Part shown: positions 1 through 10,773 of the stretch, piece after piece
Layout: each line of letters begins with the position of its first letter
Numbering within the stretch: the first letter of the stretch is position 1
NCBI GenBank assembly: GCA_001600495.1
Contig: BCKE01000057.1
Location: 176,920-240,919, forward strand
DNA: 64,000 bases
DNA from: Pilasporangium apinafurcum
Lineage: Eukaryota; Oomycota; Peronosporomycetes; Pythiales; Pythiaceae
Direction of reading: 5' to 3'
The notes under the pieces: generated by a model
The model's input: only the letters and a program-made list of their open reading frames with translations
Told to the model about the DNA's origin: nothing
Databases searched by the model: none
Position numbers and translations under genes: made by a program

Positions 1-750
1 TTCAAGTACCACTAAATATTGCGGGTTATCCAGTCATAGTGAGCGACACTGCTGGATTACGCGAGACAGAAGACATTATTGAGAAAGAAGGTGTACTGCG
101 AGCTCTTCAGTGCGCTTCGGAAGCAGATATTCGTGTGGTGATGATAGATGTACAGGTAAGCAGGGGCAAGGAGTTTCTAGTTACGTCTCACGATATCAGT
201 ACTGACGCTTTTATCGTGAATAGAATGCCGTCTTGTTGCAGACTAATGACTACCAAGAGCATTTAAACAGCAACACAATAATCGTGCTGAACAAAAGCGA
301 CCAAGTGGACCCACACGCGATTACGGACGTGCTGAGTACATTTGAAGAGGAGAAGCGGCGTGAGATCCATGTCGTTTCATGCAGCACAGGTGAAGGGATC
401 GATGGATTTGTCGATCGACTGGCTGCCATTGTGAAGCAAAAGTATGTGATACTAGTGATTTTTTTTCGTTTATATGCTACTACATCATTTACAATTTGCT
501 TTATTGCCGTAGGCTCCAGTTTTCGTCAGGAGGAGCTACCAATGATGCCATAATTACTAGAGAGCGTCATCGACAGAATCTTGTGGAATGTGTGGATTGT
601 CTAGATCGTTTTTTAGAAAATCCATATCAAAGTGAAATTGCTGCGGAGGATCTTCGCCGAGCAGTTGTGGCAGTAGGACGTATTCTCGGTCGTATCGACG
701 TGGAAGATGTGCTAGACGTGTTATTTGCAGACTTTTGCATTGGCAAATAG
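1..750 (+). CDS. mnmE: tRNA modification GTPase MnmE/MSS1/GTPBP3, C-terminal part (cut by window edge)
   Basis: Exons <1-155, 242-441 and 513-750; both introns are GT-AG and the phases close. The visible part begins in the G domain, with the switch-II motif DTAGLRETED and then NKSD, the guanine-specificity motif. It ends in the helical domain with the diagnostic C-terminus FCIGK, whose cysteine is needed for tRNA modification. In the known family, MnmE works with MnmG to install the carboxymethylaminomethyl-type group on wobble U34. Eukaryotic copies act in mitochondria, so this is very likely a nuclear gene for a mitochondrial protein. The N-terminal tetrahydrofolate-binding domain lies outside the window. 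Confidence 0.95.
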
Positions 751-834
751 AGCGACCAAGCGAAAGCTGAAGAGTCACCATCAAATGTTTGATTTAGTCG
801 TCGACACTAATCGACACATTCATTTGCACGAAAT

Positions 835-3609
835 ATGGAATTCTTGCCATGTGAAGTATATGCGAATGAGTTGGCTCCTCATTCAGATACACTGGAAGCA
901 GAATCGAGAGACATTGCAGCCGCTACGAAGAAGAAAGATCAAAACAAACAAAAAGCTTGTGGTGGCACCAGTCGATCAGCTCGTGTTGTTCAAGTAGATG
1001 ATCTTCCCCAGGTAAGAAGCGCTTGAAACCAGTTGCTTCTGCATAAAATGCGACAGTGATACTACGTCCCGATATTAGCTTCAAAGCAAAGCGGCTGCCT
1101 TTGAGAGCTTCCTTGTAGTAGTAAAGAGCGGCATTTTCGGTGGCAGAGTATGTATTCCATGTTCAGTCTATTCATTTCATTGAGGTGACTGCAAATTGGG
1201 AATCTCATATTTGTGACCCAACTAGCATGACGGCATTATTTACCATTGGCAACTCCAACCTACTACAAGTTTTACACCTCCAGCTGTATGACTAATGTGA
1301 AATTTTCGCCGTCTATACGCAAATCCACGCTTCATAACTGCTTATAATTCTATCGATGAGCTTAGGCAAACGTTCTCAACGGTCATGCTGGTCCAGTGCT
1401 CACAATAGACTTCACGCCTGAATTGGGGAAGGAAGGGTTGCTGTTCACTGGCTCAGCAGATCGAACAATTCGCGTCTGGGATCCTTGGGGAGGCTCGGAA
1501 GCTCAATTACACAGTCGCAGCGCTCATTATTGTGTCCAAATCATTGATGCGCACAGCAGCAGTGTCACGTGTGTAAAGCTTCTGACATCGCAGAATAACG
1601 GACTCGTTAGCTGTAGTCTTGACCGCACTATAAAGACATGGTATCCGTCTGAAGGTCGTGGGCTGTTGCTCTATCCATGGTATCTGCCAGCACAGTCAAT
1701 CACACTAGCAACTGGTAATTGTCCTACGGCGTTGTGCATGCGAAGTGGAGCCAGTTCTACGCTTTTTGTGGGCGATTCGAAAGGCTGCATATCCGTTTAT
1801 ACCTCAGACGCAGTGGTTGCAGCTTCAGATGCCCCTGACGATGACCATGACCGAAACGTTTTGGTTCAAGACGCGAATACAGTACGGAAGCAAGTACCCA
1901 AGAATCTATTTCATCTAAAGCGTCGGCATTCACACTTCCATTCTCTTGGAGTCATACGGCTGCAGCTTGTGGCTGAAAACAGTCTGCTGGTATCACTCGG
2001 TTTTGATCAGAAGGCACAGATTATTGATGTGATCTCTGGTGCATTGTCTTCGACCATTGTCAATCCGAATCCAGCACGCTACACTTCGTGTGCATGGGAT
2101 TCGCATGGGCAACTGCTATTTCTGTGTGATTCTATGGGGATTATTCAGGTGTGGAATGTTGTCGAAGACAAACTGATCAAGAAAACAGAAATCTTCTCAA
2201 CGGTTCTACCACTACTGACAGTGGATGTGCTGAGCTGCTATGGGAGTGATTTTCTTGTAGTTGGGTGTGCACGCGGTGCAAAACAGTGGCAAATCAATAG
2301 AGACATTGGATACGTTGAGTGCACCGGCCATTCTGAAGCCATTGTCGGCATCACGATCATTAACGATGATACTACCCACACACAGTCAATGACGGTAGAT
2401 GGCGAGATGATGAACTCATACTACTTTTTCAGTGCATCGTCAGATAATTCCATTCGATGTTGGGACTCATATGATATGCGTGCGTCGTATGGATTCGAAG
2501 AGCTTGAGTCAGAGCTCACGTGCATGATCCTCTCTAAAACATTTCAGAAGCTATTCACTGGACACGAGAATGGCACAGTCAAAGCATGGGGTATTCACAC
2601 GGGCCAGTTTTATATAGGCTCGCAGAACAAAGAAAGAAGTGCCATTACGTGTCTTGCGTGTAAGCAGACATGTCATTGTTAGATGCATGCTACTGTTTTA
2701 TTCTTTATTATAACTGCATCCATGTATTTCTTTAGGTGGCGTCGTTCGTGATCAAGAGTTCCTGTTGGCAGGAGATGTCGACGGAAGAATTTCCATTTGG
2801 GAAGCCACTATGGACAGATTCTCGCATGTGTTTACACTGACTATGCCATCGTCACTTTCGTCTGAGAAGCACGGTGAGATTACAGCAATTTTGTTCAATA
2901 GAGGCTGCTATTTGGCGCCAAAAGGCGAAGAATTCTTCGTTACAGGGTGCAACAAAGGGAATCTCTGTGTAAGATGCCAAAAATGTGCCATTTTCGCTTT
3001 ACGGAGGATTATTTTACTGATCGTATGCTGCAAATGCGTGTTTGCTATCTCATATAGGTGTGGAATTTTGCCAAGAAGACCTTAATTCGGTCATTTAAAG
3101 CCCACGAAGAGACGGTCACCTGTCTTGTCATGCATGGTTGTTTCCTTTTCTCAGGATCTGAAGATACGGTATTGCGCATTTGGAATCTAATCAACCCCGT
3201 AAATGCATATGAACTCGGTGTGTTACATCCACCTTTGTCGCATTCTTCCTCCGGCTCCACTTCGCCCATCGTGAGTCTGGATGTGATTCCTCGTTGTGGC
3301 TTCATCATCAGTGCTTCTCTTGACGGAACCGTTATCATTTGGGATTACAAGTCAATTGATGATGAAACCACATTTGATGCCTATGGAAAGATTGTTCATC
3401 GCACCAAGTACGTCTTGTGACTGTATTGTTCAATATCCATATGAATATGGTTACAGTCTCAAATGATGTTTGTAACTATTGCTAGACTGGATCATCGCAT
3501 CCATTGCATTCGATACTGGCCGCAAATGAAGGTAGTGGTTTGCGGGTCCACCGAGGGCAAACTACTGATTTGTGATCTCCCTTCACATGTACAAGCACCA
3601 ATTTCTTAA
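835..3609 (+). CDS. WD40-repeat protein, function unknown (768 aa)
   Basis: Model: join(835..1011, 1079..1147, 1226..1285, 1366..2659, 2736..2968, 3058..3407, 3486..3609); 769 codons including the stop, all junctions GT-AG and in phase. The first ~60 residues are basic and lack WD signatures. WD repeats start near residue 85 and continue to the C-terminus; recognisable blades carry GSADRTIRVWD, SCSLDRTIKTW, SASSDNSIRCWD, SGSEDTVLRIWN and SASLDGTVIIWD. There is enough sequence for two beta-propellers, suggesting a scaffold for protein complexes. The first three exons are short and were placed by splice phase, so the N-terminus is the least certain part. It starts 84 bases after the mnmE stop. 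I cannot assign an orthologue. Confidence 0.85.
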
Positions 3610-3804
3610 AATTGTGTACCCATTTTCGAAATGATACTTTTGTATCACGTCACAGATTTTTGATAACTCCACCATCAAATATCAATTATAAAAATAAAAA
3701 TGGATAATATATGTGGGACACATAAATTTTCTGTCAAAGTGAAAATACGTATGCATTATGGGAGGAAGCCATCGGTTCTGGTAACGGAAGCTCATTGAGG
3801 AAGG

Positions 3805-5031
3805 ATGAAGGTCAAGTTCACCGTGATAGGGGATACGTTTGTGGATGTGGTGGCTGGTACATTAGCACCTGATCAGCTGCCGAAGTGGGGTGGAGATGTC
3901 GAGTGCTCATTACCCATCCAATTGCAACCTGGCGGCTCTGCACTCAATACGGCGACCCATTTGGCGAATTTAGCCAAGAAGAACCAGCAGCATGAACTCC
4001 ACATCGCTCTGCATACTGTCATCGGTACGACCAGTACGCTCTCTGTTTGCTGTTGAAATGGAATGACTTTATAGAAATCGCCATTTTGTTTGTATGTTTG
4101 TGTGTATATATAGGAACGGATTCGTTTGCTGAAGTCTTGAAGAAGCATTTGAAGGATCATGGAGTGGAATTGAGCTCCCCGAGATTGGATGGGGTACCTA
4201 CAGGTGTCTGTATTGTCCTGAGTGGCACGGTGAGATACCAAGCAAAACACAGCGACAAAAATGAAACTATGTGGGTGAGTAAATAAGTGCATTGATGTTG
4301 TAGAATGACCGGAGCTTCATCACGCATTATGGGGCAGCGCGAGAGTTCAGTGTAGAGCACATCGACGAAGCCAATGCGCTGACAGCCGATCATTTGCACA
4401 TCGGAGGTACGCACGTCTGTATGATAACATTAAGCTTTATAATGCTTGTGGTTATAGGAATTAAGATGAGTATACGATCTGCTGTGCATCAACAGGTTTC
4501 TATAGCTGTTCAAAGTTAAAGGCGAAGTTAAAGCCTCTCATGGAGAAGGCTCGTGCAAAGGGGATCACCATTTCTCTCGATACCAATTACGATCCGAATG
4601 AAAAGTGGGACGGATTGGAAGAGCTGCTACCGCTGTTGGACGTGTTTATGCCGAACGAAGTGGAAGCCATGGCTGTCTCACGTACCACATCCGTTGATGA
4701 TGCCATGAAATACTTTGGTGAGCGCGTGAACGGTATCACAGTCATCAAGATCGGCCAAGGTGGAGCACGGGCATATTGTGCCAAAACCAAGCAATCGTGG
4801 CATCAAGGTAGTTTCCGCGCCGACGTCGTCGATGTCACCGGCGCAGGCGACTCGTTCAACGCTGGTTTCTTGACGGCGTGGAAGACTAGCAGCCACGATG
4901 AAATAGCTGAGGCGCTCAAATGGGGGTGTGCAACGGCAGCTAAGATTGTTTCTGCGCTAGGTGCCTGTTCGTTTCCGATCACATATGAGGATGTTGAGGC
5001 TGTGATCACCAATGAAGCAATCAATCAATAG
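3805..5031 (+). CDS. PfkB-family carbohydrate/nucleoside kinase (324 aa)
   Basis: Model: join(3805..4024, 4114..4229, 4304..4406, 4496..5031), 325 codons with all phases closing. The protein has the ribokinase fold: an N-terminal Gly-rich motif PGGSALNTATHLA (PfkB signature 1) and the C-terminal signature DVTGAGDSFNAGFL, whose Asp (about residue 265) is the catalytic base. The family phosphorylates sugars or nucleosides with ATP. The substrate cannot be read from sequence; ribokinase-like and fructokinase-like roles are both possible. Its 3' end is only 65 bases from the end of the convergent thioredoxin-like gene. Confidence 0.92.
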
Positions 5032-5096
5032 ACTGCAAGTGAAAAACGGAGCAAAGATGGAAGAAATTTTGGTTTCCTCCATTACTTTAGAGCCAG

Positions 5097-6360
5097 CTAA
5101 TTTTCTTTTTTCGCTTCACTTTTATCACCACTGTCGACTGTCACGTTTTCTTCGCTTAATGCACTTCGAATGATTTCCTACATATATTCTGTTTAATGAC
5201 CACATCGCTTCATGGACTCAGTATTGACGCAAATGCATAGTTACCTCAATTCCTGTGGTCTTAGGATCACCGTACCAGAACACGCGCTTGTTTTTCGCAA
5301 TGATAAACAGATATGGCACCTTCATAGCATCGTATTTGACCAAGTATCTATAATAATTTGCACAAACTTAGCTGCCAGTCATCCGGCGCTCGCAACATTC
5401 AATAGTCAGCCTACTCTTTGCCCATCAGTCCATCTTCAATGGCAATGCTGAAGGTAAATTCCTTCAGCTCCTGGAAGTCACTTGTAGTTTTTCCTTTGAT
5501 ACTGTACATCTTAAGTTCTTCCCGACTTTCTTGTGTCAATGCAATAAATTGTACGGCTACTCAGCAAAATACATGTACGTGGTTAAAAGGAATTCAAGCG
5601 TCAGCACATAGACTCAACATTTCCCACCTGCGTGTGTTACCACTCGCCGCAAACGTTCAAACTCTTTTAATGCAGCACGAGAGTGCTTGCACCAAGTTCC
5701 CTGTGCATAATACATATACATATGAGAGTGTTAACTGAGATAATGCAAACACCAGTTTGTTACTTCCATCGACGATACACGTACGAAGAAGAGCATGCAC
5801 GTCACTTTGTTTAATTCTAGCTGCACGGGTAGTCCCTGAATCAGTTCAATCTGCCGTAGTGGAGAAGCTAACAACGTAGAGCTAAGTGGTCATTCATAGA
5901 ACGATTTAAAGAAGATCTTCCACCCGTACCATCTTGTAGCTTCTTGCCGTGTTCTTCCTGCATCAAGTGCTCATATTTCATCGTGGACATACGATTGTAG
6001 AACACCGCCACGACGACTGCCACCACAAAAACATAGTCCTTTGCCATCCATGCTTGGTTCAATGGGTTTGTAAAGCTGTTCGTCAACCAGGCAGCCAAAG
6101 CACCCAAGATACCCGCTTGGAGAGCAGCAGATACCCACCTCATTGGTCGCAATTCCATCAACTCCCAGAAGACACGTCTGGATACGAACAACTTTCGCGC
6201 AACATTTATTGCCAACAAAAACTGCAAAATAATTAACTAAATATATGACATTTATGTTTTGTCCAATGAGCAGTCTGCTTTGCAAAGAGAAGCGAATAGG
6301 TTCAAAGTATCATGCAATCACAGCAAACTTCAAGTCGATGAAGCCGATTAAAGAGTTCAT
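5097..6360 (-). CDS. Membrane-anchored thioredoxin-like protein with a CKHS active-site motif (270 aa)
   Basis: Model: complement(join(5097..5177, 5245..5347, 5415..5556, 5628..5700, 5785..5867, 5930..6221, 6322..6360)), 271 codons, all phases closing. The first exon (MNSLIGFIDLKFA) is short and the least certain. The first ~95 residues hold at least two hydrophobic segments (around ALQAGILGALAAWL and KDYVFVVAVVVAVFY). A thioredoxin-like domain follows: MLFFGTWCKHSRAAL, then VQFIAL, then a Val-Pro in KVPYLFII at the usual cis-proline position. The active site is CxxS rather than CxxC, so a monothiol, isomerase-like or non-redox role is more likely than dithiol reduction. The architecture resembles TMX2-type ER or mitochondria-associated proteins, but similarity is too low for a name. 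The gene is almost invisible as an ORF because its exons are short. Confidence 0.82.
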
Positions 6361-6666
6361 GAATCAAGCACCCACTCGATGTAGTACGACAATCATAACA
6401 TTCGTAAGGACGGAAGCAAGACGTTCACTTTCTAATCGAAGTCAGTTTTCTGTGACCAACATTTTTATTGAAACGACGGGAAGCTGCAAGCGCTGCTTAC
6501 TTGATTCATTCGAAGCATATGATTGGGCGAAAGGAATTACTATTTTATCCAATCATCACTATGATTCGCAATCTAATCCATAAAACCGATCTAGTTGAGT
6601 GTATAGCAGCAGATCAGTTGAGAACTTTGGGTAGAAGAGAAGAACATCCATCCATCCCTAGTCACC
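6361..6666. other. Divergent intergenic region
   Basis: About 300 bases between the starts of the thioredoxin-like gene (minus) and gamma-glutamyl hydrolase (plus). It must hold both promoters. I see no recognisable core element and no RNA gene. Confidence 0.4.
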
Positions 6667-7626
6667 ATGTTTTGGATCACGGCTGCACTTGTCGCTGCGG
6701 CTGCGTTGTTTGCAGGGGAAGCGCAGGCGGCGAGTCCTCGTGGTCCGATCATTGGCGTCTTCGCACAGCCACTCACCAATCACGGCGAATACATCGCAGC
6801 TTCTTATGTCAAATGGGTCGAAAGCGCAGGTGGACGGGTTGTGCCGATTCCATACAACGCACCAAAGGATTACCTAAAGGAGTTGGTACCTCAATTGAAC
6901 GGCTTGCTGTTCCCGGGTGGCGCTGCGCTTGTGAACGACCGTGCGGAGTATCTGTATCAATTGGCGTTGGAGTTGAATGACCAAGGGATCTATTATCCAC
7001 TGTGGGCCACATGCTTGGGATTTGAATGGCTTGTGCAATTGACGACAGATGATCTAAATTCCTTGAGCACTGGCCTGGACTCGATGAATATCTCACTACC
7101 GCTCAACTTCACCGACGCTGCGCCGAAGAGCCGCATGTTCAGTGGCGCTAGCCCGGAAATGTACAAATGGCTTGCGGAGAAACCGATCACGATGAACAAT
7201 CACGAGAACGGTATCACGGTTGAGCGATTCGCCAAGTACCCAAAACTGGAGGAGTTCTATACGGTGCTCTCGACCAATTATGATCGCAACAGACGACTGT
7301 TTGTTTCGGCGTTTGAAGCGAAGAAGTATCCAGTGTATGGCGTGCAATTTCACCCAGAGAAAAATAGCTTTGAGTACGGCGAATACGATGATGGCACGCC
7401 GTATGAAGTCGTTGATCACTCTGTGGAAGGTGTTGCGTCGGGTCAATATTTTGCCAATTTCTTCATCCAAGAAGCAAGGAAGAACGATCTCAAGTTTAAG
7501 GATCCAAAGATCGAGCGGAAGTCGCTCATTTACAACTACAAAACCTCGACATTCACCGACCCAGGCTTTGTGCAGTCGTATATCTTTAAGCATGACCAAG
7601 AGCTAAGCTATTGGCGAGTGCAGTAG
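6667..7626 (+). CDS. GGH: Gamma-glutamyl hydrolase (folate hydrolase, peptidase C26), secreted or vacuolar
   Basis: Single exon, 319 residues. The N-terminus is a signal peptide (MFWITAALVAAAALFAGEA). The mature protein has the class-I glutamine-amidotransferase-like fold of GGH: NGLLFPGG, the nucleophile in WATCLGFEW (Cys116) and the catalytic His in YGVQFHPEKN (His229). The family removes the poly-gamma-glutamate tail from folates in lysosomes or vacuoles, or outside the cell. Length and motif order match animal and plant GGH. Functionally it relates to the purine fusion enzyme at 38.7-42.2 kb, which uses a folate cofactor, but there is no linkage beyond being in the same window. Confidence 0.95.
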   Translation: MFWITAALVAAAALFAGEAQAASPRGPIIGVFAQPLTNHGEYIAASYVKWVESAGGRVVPIPYNAPKDYLKELVPQLNGLLFPGGAALVNDRAEYLYQLALELNDQGIYYPLWATCLGFEWLVQLTTDDLNSLSTGLDSMNISLPLNFTDAAPKSRMFSGASPEMYKWLAEKPITMNNHENGITVERFAKYPKLEEFYTVLSTNYDRNRRLFVSAFEAKKYPVYGVQFHPEKNSFEYGEYDDGTPYEVVDHSVEGVASGQYFANFFIQEARKNDLKFKDPKIERKSLIYNYKTSTFTDPGFVQSYIFKHDQELSYWRVQ

Positions 7627-8027
7627 GTTCTAGTGACTAGCATATGAGTGCTGGCGTAGCATGCACATTGTCGACTGTGACTACATGGACTAATGCTCCT
7701 TTAAAATTTGCGAATAATCTCGTTATTTGACTTAACATTCACGTTTTGCACAATGTATTTCTCGTTATTTCGGTTTTACTCGTTCAAGTCAAATCTATGG
7801 CACACTTGATGATCATCTCAAGTATAACCGTTCTCTAAATACAGAATCAACAAAGCATCCCATTTGTCTAATCACAGACGGAAAAGCCTTTTGAGAGTAA
7901 CGGTCGACCGCATTTAGCTCTTTAGCATGGCATCACTTGGTGTTTGAGGCATCTACAAGTTGATCTGCTGCTAAGGAGTCTTGATCTGTACAACAAAGCC
8001 TTTGGAAAGTGATCTATTGAAAGCTTC
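7627..8027. other. Gene-free stretch
   Basis: About 400 bases between two plus-strand genes. No ORF, tRNA or repeat is evident; it presumably holds the terminator of GGH and the promoter of the next gene. Confidence 0.4.
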
Positions 8028-10175
8028 ATGGGGAAAGAAGCGACGTCTGTCTCAGCAAGCAAGTATGCACCGAATGCGAAAGTTCGCCCTCGTGAAAAGG
8101 ATGGCGAAGTTCCCGTAGTTCATGACCACCAGCTCACTGATGCTATCCTTCAGATCTTCTGTCCATCGCGCGCCAAGCAACGAGAGTCGAAGTATCATGC
8201 CAAACAGAACACAACGACTCTATTGTATAATATTTTCAACTTGCTGCGGCGACTTACGATTCTGGGCTGCGCCATCGTATACATTGTAATCTCTATCAAG
8301 GCAATTATGTCGACAATGACAATATTGCAGGAAGATGCCAGGAAAGTGATGAAATTCGCGCCGTCAGAAACCCAGCTTATGGTCGAGTATGCCGGAACCA
8401 CGACAATCCGGGAGAGCACGATGATCAAAGACATCCTTGGAGACGTGACGACACCACAAACCGGTACTCTCTACTTGGACAGCGCCACTTCCACATCAAT
8501 GACAGAGTGCTCGAATCCCGAATTCAATAGCACTCAATACGGGGACACTTTCCTCCGTTCGGTCTTCACAAACATCAAAACTTATGCGACGTACAATCTC
8601 ACGTTTCTGGCCCAAATGGAATTAATCATGCCTGTGGTGGACTGCTCGTTGGACGCACTTGGAGACCACACCCTTTTACGGACGTTTTACCTTGTCCGGT
8701 CGACCACTGACACTGAAGATGTCTATTTAATGGGGCTTACCGTATCCAATCAAGACTACTCCATTCCAACACAAAATCAGAAAGGTCCTGCTGCAGTTGC
8801 CACGATGTTTTTTGTGAATGACATGCGTGCAGAGAGCGTGTCGCACAATTTTCTAGTGTCCTTGGGGTATCCATTCGGCGCCATGCAGTTCCGTGTGTAT
8901 TATTTCACCCGCGTCAACTCCGATTTCTTCTGGGTCCTAGAAAGTGTCCCAGCATATCCAGCGTACGAATCCTCCAAGGAGCTATTGACAGCAAGCCGCT
9001 CGGGGTTCTATATCAGTGGTGAGACGGAGCAATCAAATATCAAGAACGAATACTGGACTCTGGGCGACACACCACGTGAAGCAATCGGATATTGGCGATG
9101 GCAAGGTGGCATAGTGATACACGATTCTTGGGCTTGGGTGCATTATTTGCACATTTGGTTTGTCATTGACGGACTGTTTAACTTGGCAGTACTCTTCCTT
9201 ATTATCTATCGAAATTTATCCGCAGGAAAAGTCTGGGTGGGCGATGCATTCGCCTCCGTCTCGAACTCCCTGCTCTTTCGGGGTTGTTTGATCCTCATTA
9301 CGTGGTATATAAATGAGTTCTGGATGCTGATGGAATACTGCATTTCCAATGCCAACCAGCTCACTGGTACCCAGAGATTTTTCAGCTACACCGAGTTAAT
9401 CCATGCCGACATGCTGACAATTTATCTCAGTAGTGCTAGTATTATCGGGTATTTGCTGCGTACACGTATCGATCCTGCTTTGGCAGTGATTCTCTTTGAA
9501 ATTGGATTCAGTTGTCGCGTCAGCATCGCCAAGGCATTTCCCAGTTGGATATCCGTGATGAGAGATTATACAGTGGCGGATTATGCGCTTTCCATACTTT
9601 CCATGAGTGATACATTGGCAGCGAGCACACCGATGCGTTTCTGGACAATCCATGAGCTCACCAACAACGATCTTCATTTTATCATCGTGTCTTGGCTGCC
9701 AGTATACATCACGATCGTCTTCATCGTCATCTACGGTATCTTACGCAAAATTTACCGGATTTACAGGCCAGAAGAGATCCACGTGCAAAAAGCTACAAGT
9801 TATTCCGACAATAAAGAAGCGCTGGTAGCTCAAAAAGGCACCCTCACATACTTTGAAGTCGCGACTGGTGCTGCATTGCAGAAGAAACTCGGGTTGGTCT
9901 CGGATTACGAAAATTGCTTGTTCATCAAAGGCATTAAGTATGCCTCAGCTGACGGTATCTACTGCGCTGGCTACGTCATTGCCAATGGTAAATTTCTGAT
10001 TGCTACAGAGGACTTGATCTCGATTCTTATTATGAAGATTATTTGTATCCGTTTCAAGAACGTCTACGTCTATGAGGTGAGTGGTAGCACAGTCCAGCAA
10101 ACCGCACGACTTGTGTATCCGCAGACAATCAGCTGGAACGATCTCCTGCACATCAACATCAACGTGCTATCCTAA
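8028..10175 (+). CDS. Multi-pass membrane protein, probably oomycete-specific, function unknown (715 aa)
   Basis: Intronless. A ~65-residue basic cytoplasmic start is followed by a first membrane segment near residues 80-100. A large region of ~260 residues then carries NxS/T sites and paired cysteines, so it is probably lumenal or extracellular. Four or five further hydrophobic segments lie between about residues 365 and 585, and a soluble C-terminal domain of ~120 residues ends the protein. There is no transporter, channel or kinase motif I can name. Large families of such membrane proteins are known in oomycetes. The lack of introns contrasts with neighbouring genes. Confidence 0.85.
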   Translation: MGKEATSVSASKYAPNAKVRPREKDGEVPVVHDHQLTDAILQIFCPSRAKQRESKYHAKQNTTTLLYNIFNLLRRLTILGCAIVYIVISIKAIMSTMTILQEDARKVMKFAPSETQLMVEYAGTTTIRESTMIKDILGDVTTPQTGTLYLDSATSTSMTECSNPEFNSTQYGDTFLRSVFTNIKTYATYNLTFLAQMELIMPVVDCSLDALGDHTLLRTFYLVRSTTDTEDVYLMGLTVSNQDYSIPTQNQKGPAAVATMFFVNDMRAESVSHNFLVSLGYPFGAMQFRVYYFTRVNSDFFWVLESVPAYPAYESSKELLTASRSGFYISGETEQSNIKNEYWTLGDTPREAIGYWRWQGGIVIHDSWAWVHYLHIWFVIDGLFNLAVLFLIIYRNLSAGKVWVGDAFASVSNSLLFRGCLILITWYINEFWMLMEYCISNANQLTGTQRFFSYTELIHADMLTIYLSSASIIGYLLRTRIDPALAVILFEIGFSCRVSIAKAFPSWISVMRDYTVADYALSILSMSDTLAASTPMRFWTIHELTNNDLHFIIVSWLPVYITIVFIVIYGILRKIYRIYRPEEIHVQKATSYSDNKEALVAQKGTLTYFEVATGAALQKKLGLVSDYENCLFIKGIKYASADGIYCAGYVIANGKFLIATEDLISILIMKIICIRFKNVYVYEVSGSTVQQTARLVYPQTISWNDLLHININVLS

Positions 10176-10315
10176 TCCTTCATAGTGATTGGAACTATAT
10201 ATGACATTGCATTCAATATATAAACCATTTATTTTAATAACTGTGCATCTGTGCACTTGCGCAATTGAAAACATATTCCGCAATTGCTTCACGATACTTA
10301 CTCACTTTTGCACAA

Positions 10316-10570
10316 CTACCAAGCTTGCCTTCCTCTTCTCGCGTACACAACCAATATAAAGCCATTATCAACAATAGCGAGTTGTGAGGTCTGCAGATGC
10401 GGGCAGAGGAAACGAGCATCTGCGCGATCGAGTCGGAATGCAGCAAGAAGGTTGTGCTTCAACAGCTGAAAGTGGCACTTCTTACCGTTACTTAATGTGA
10501 AGCTTTGCTCCAATTGGTTTGCTACGCGTTCGATTTTGACGAATCCATGTCCACCCCACAACAAAGTATA
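10316..10570 (-). CDS. Possible two-exon gene fragment
   Basis: Candidate exons complement(10486..10570) and complement(10316..10419) are joined by a GT-AG intron of 66 bases with matching phase and read TLLWGGHGFVKIERVANQ onward to a stop. An acceptor (TTTAG) precedes the first exon, but I could not find a convincing upstream exon with an ATG. No family is recognised, and it may be spurious. Confidence 0.25.
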   Translation of the reverse strand, partial: YTLLWGGHGFVKIERVANQLEQSFTLSNGKKCHFQLLKHNLLAAFRLDRADARFLCPHLQTSQLAIVDNGFILVVYARRGRQAW

Positions 10571-10773
10571 CTAAATCCAAGTGATCGCCTGCCCGTCGCA
10601 CCCAATACCGCGCTCCCCTATCCTGCGGAAACTGGACTATCGTTACTTCATCGGACTATGTGATCTATCCTCACAAAGCAGTAGCACTCGCGAAAGAACT
10701 GGTGTCATCACTTGTGGGCAAAGAGAAACAACAACTTCGCCCCTCTCCTCTGCGCTTAAAGTACATCCCGACT

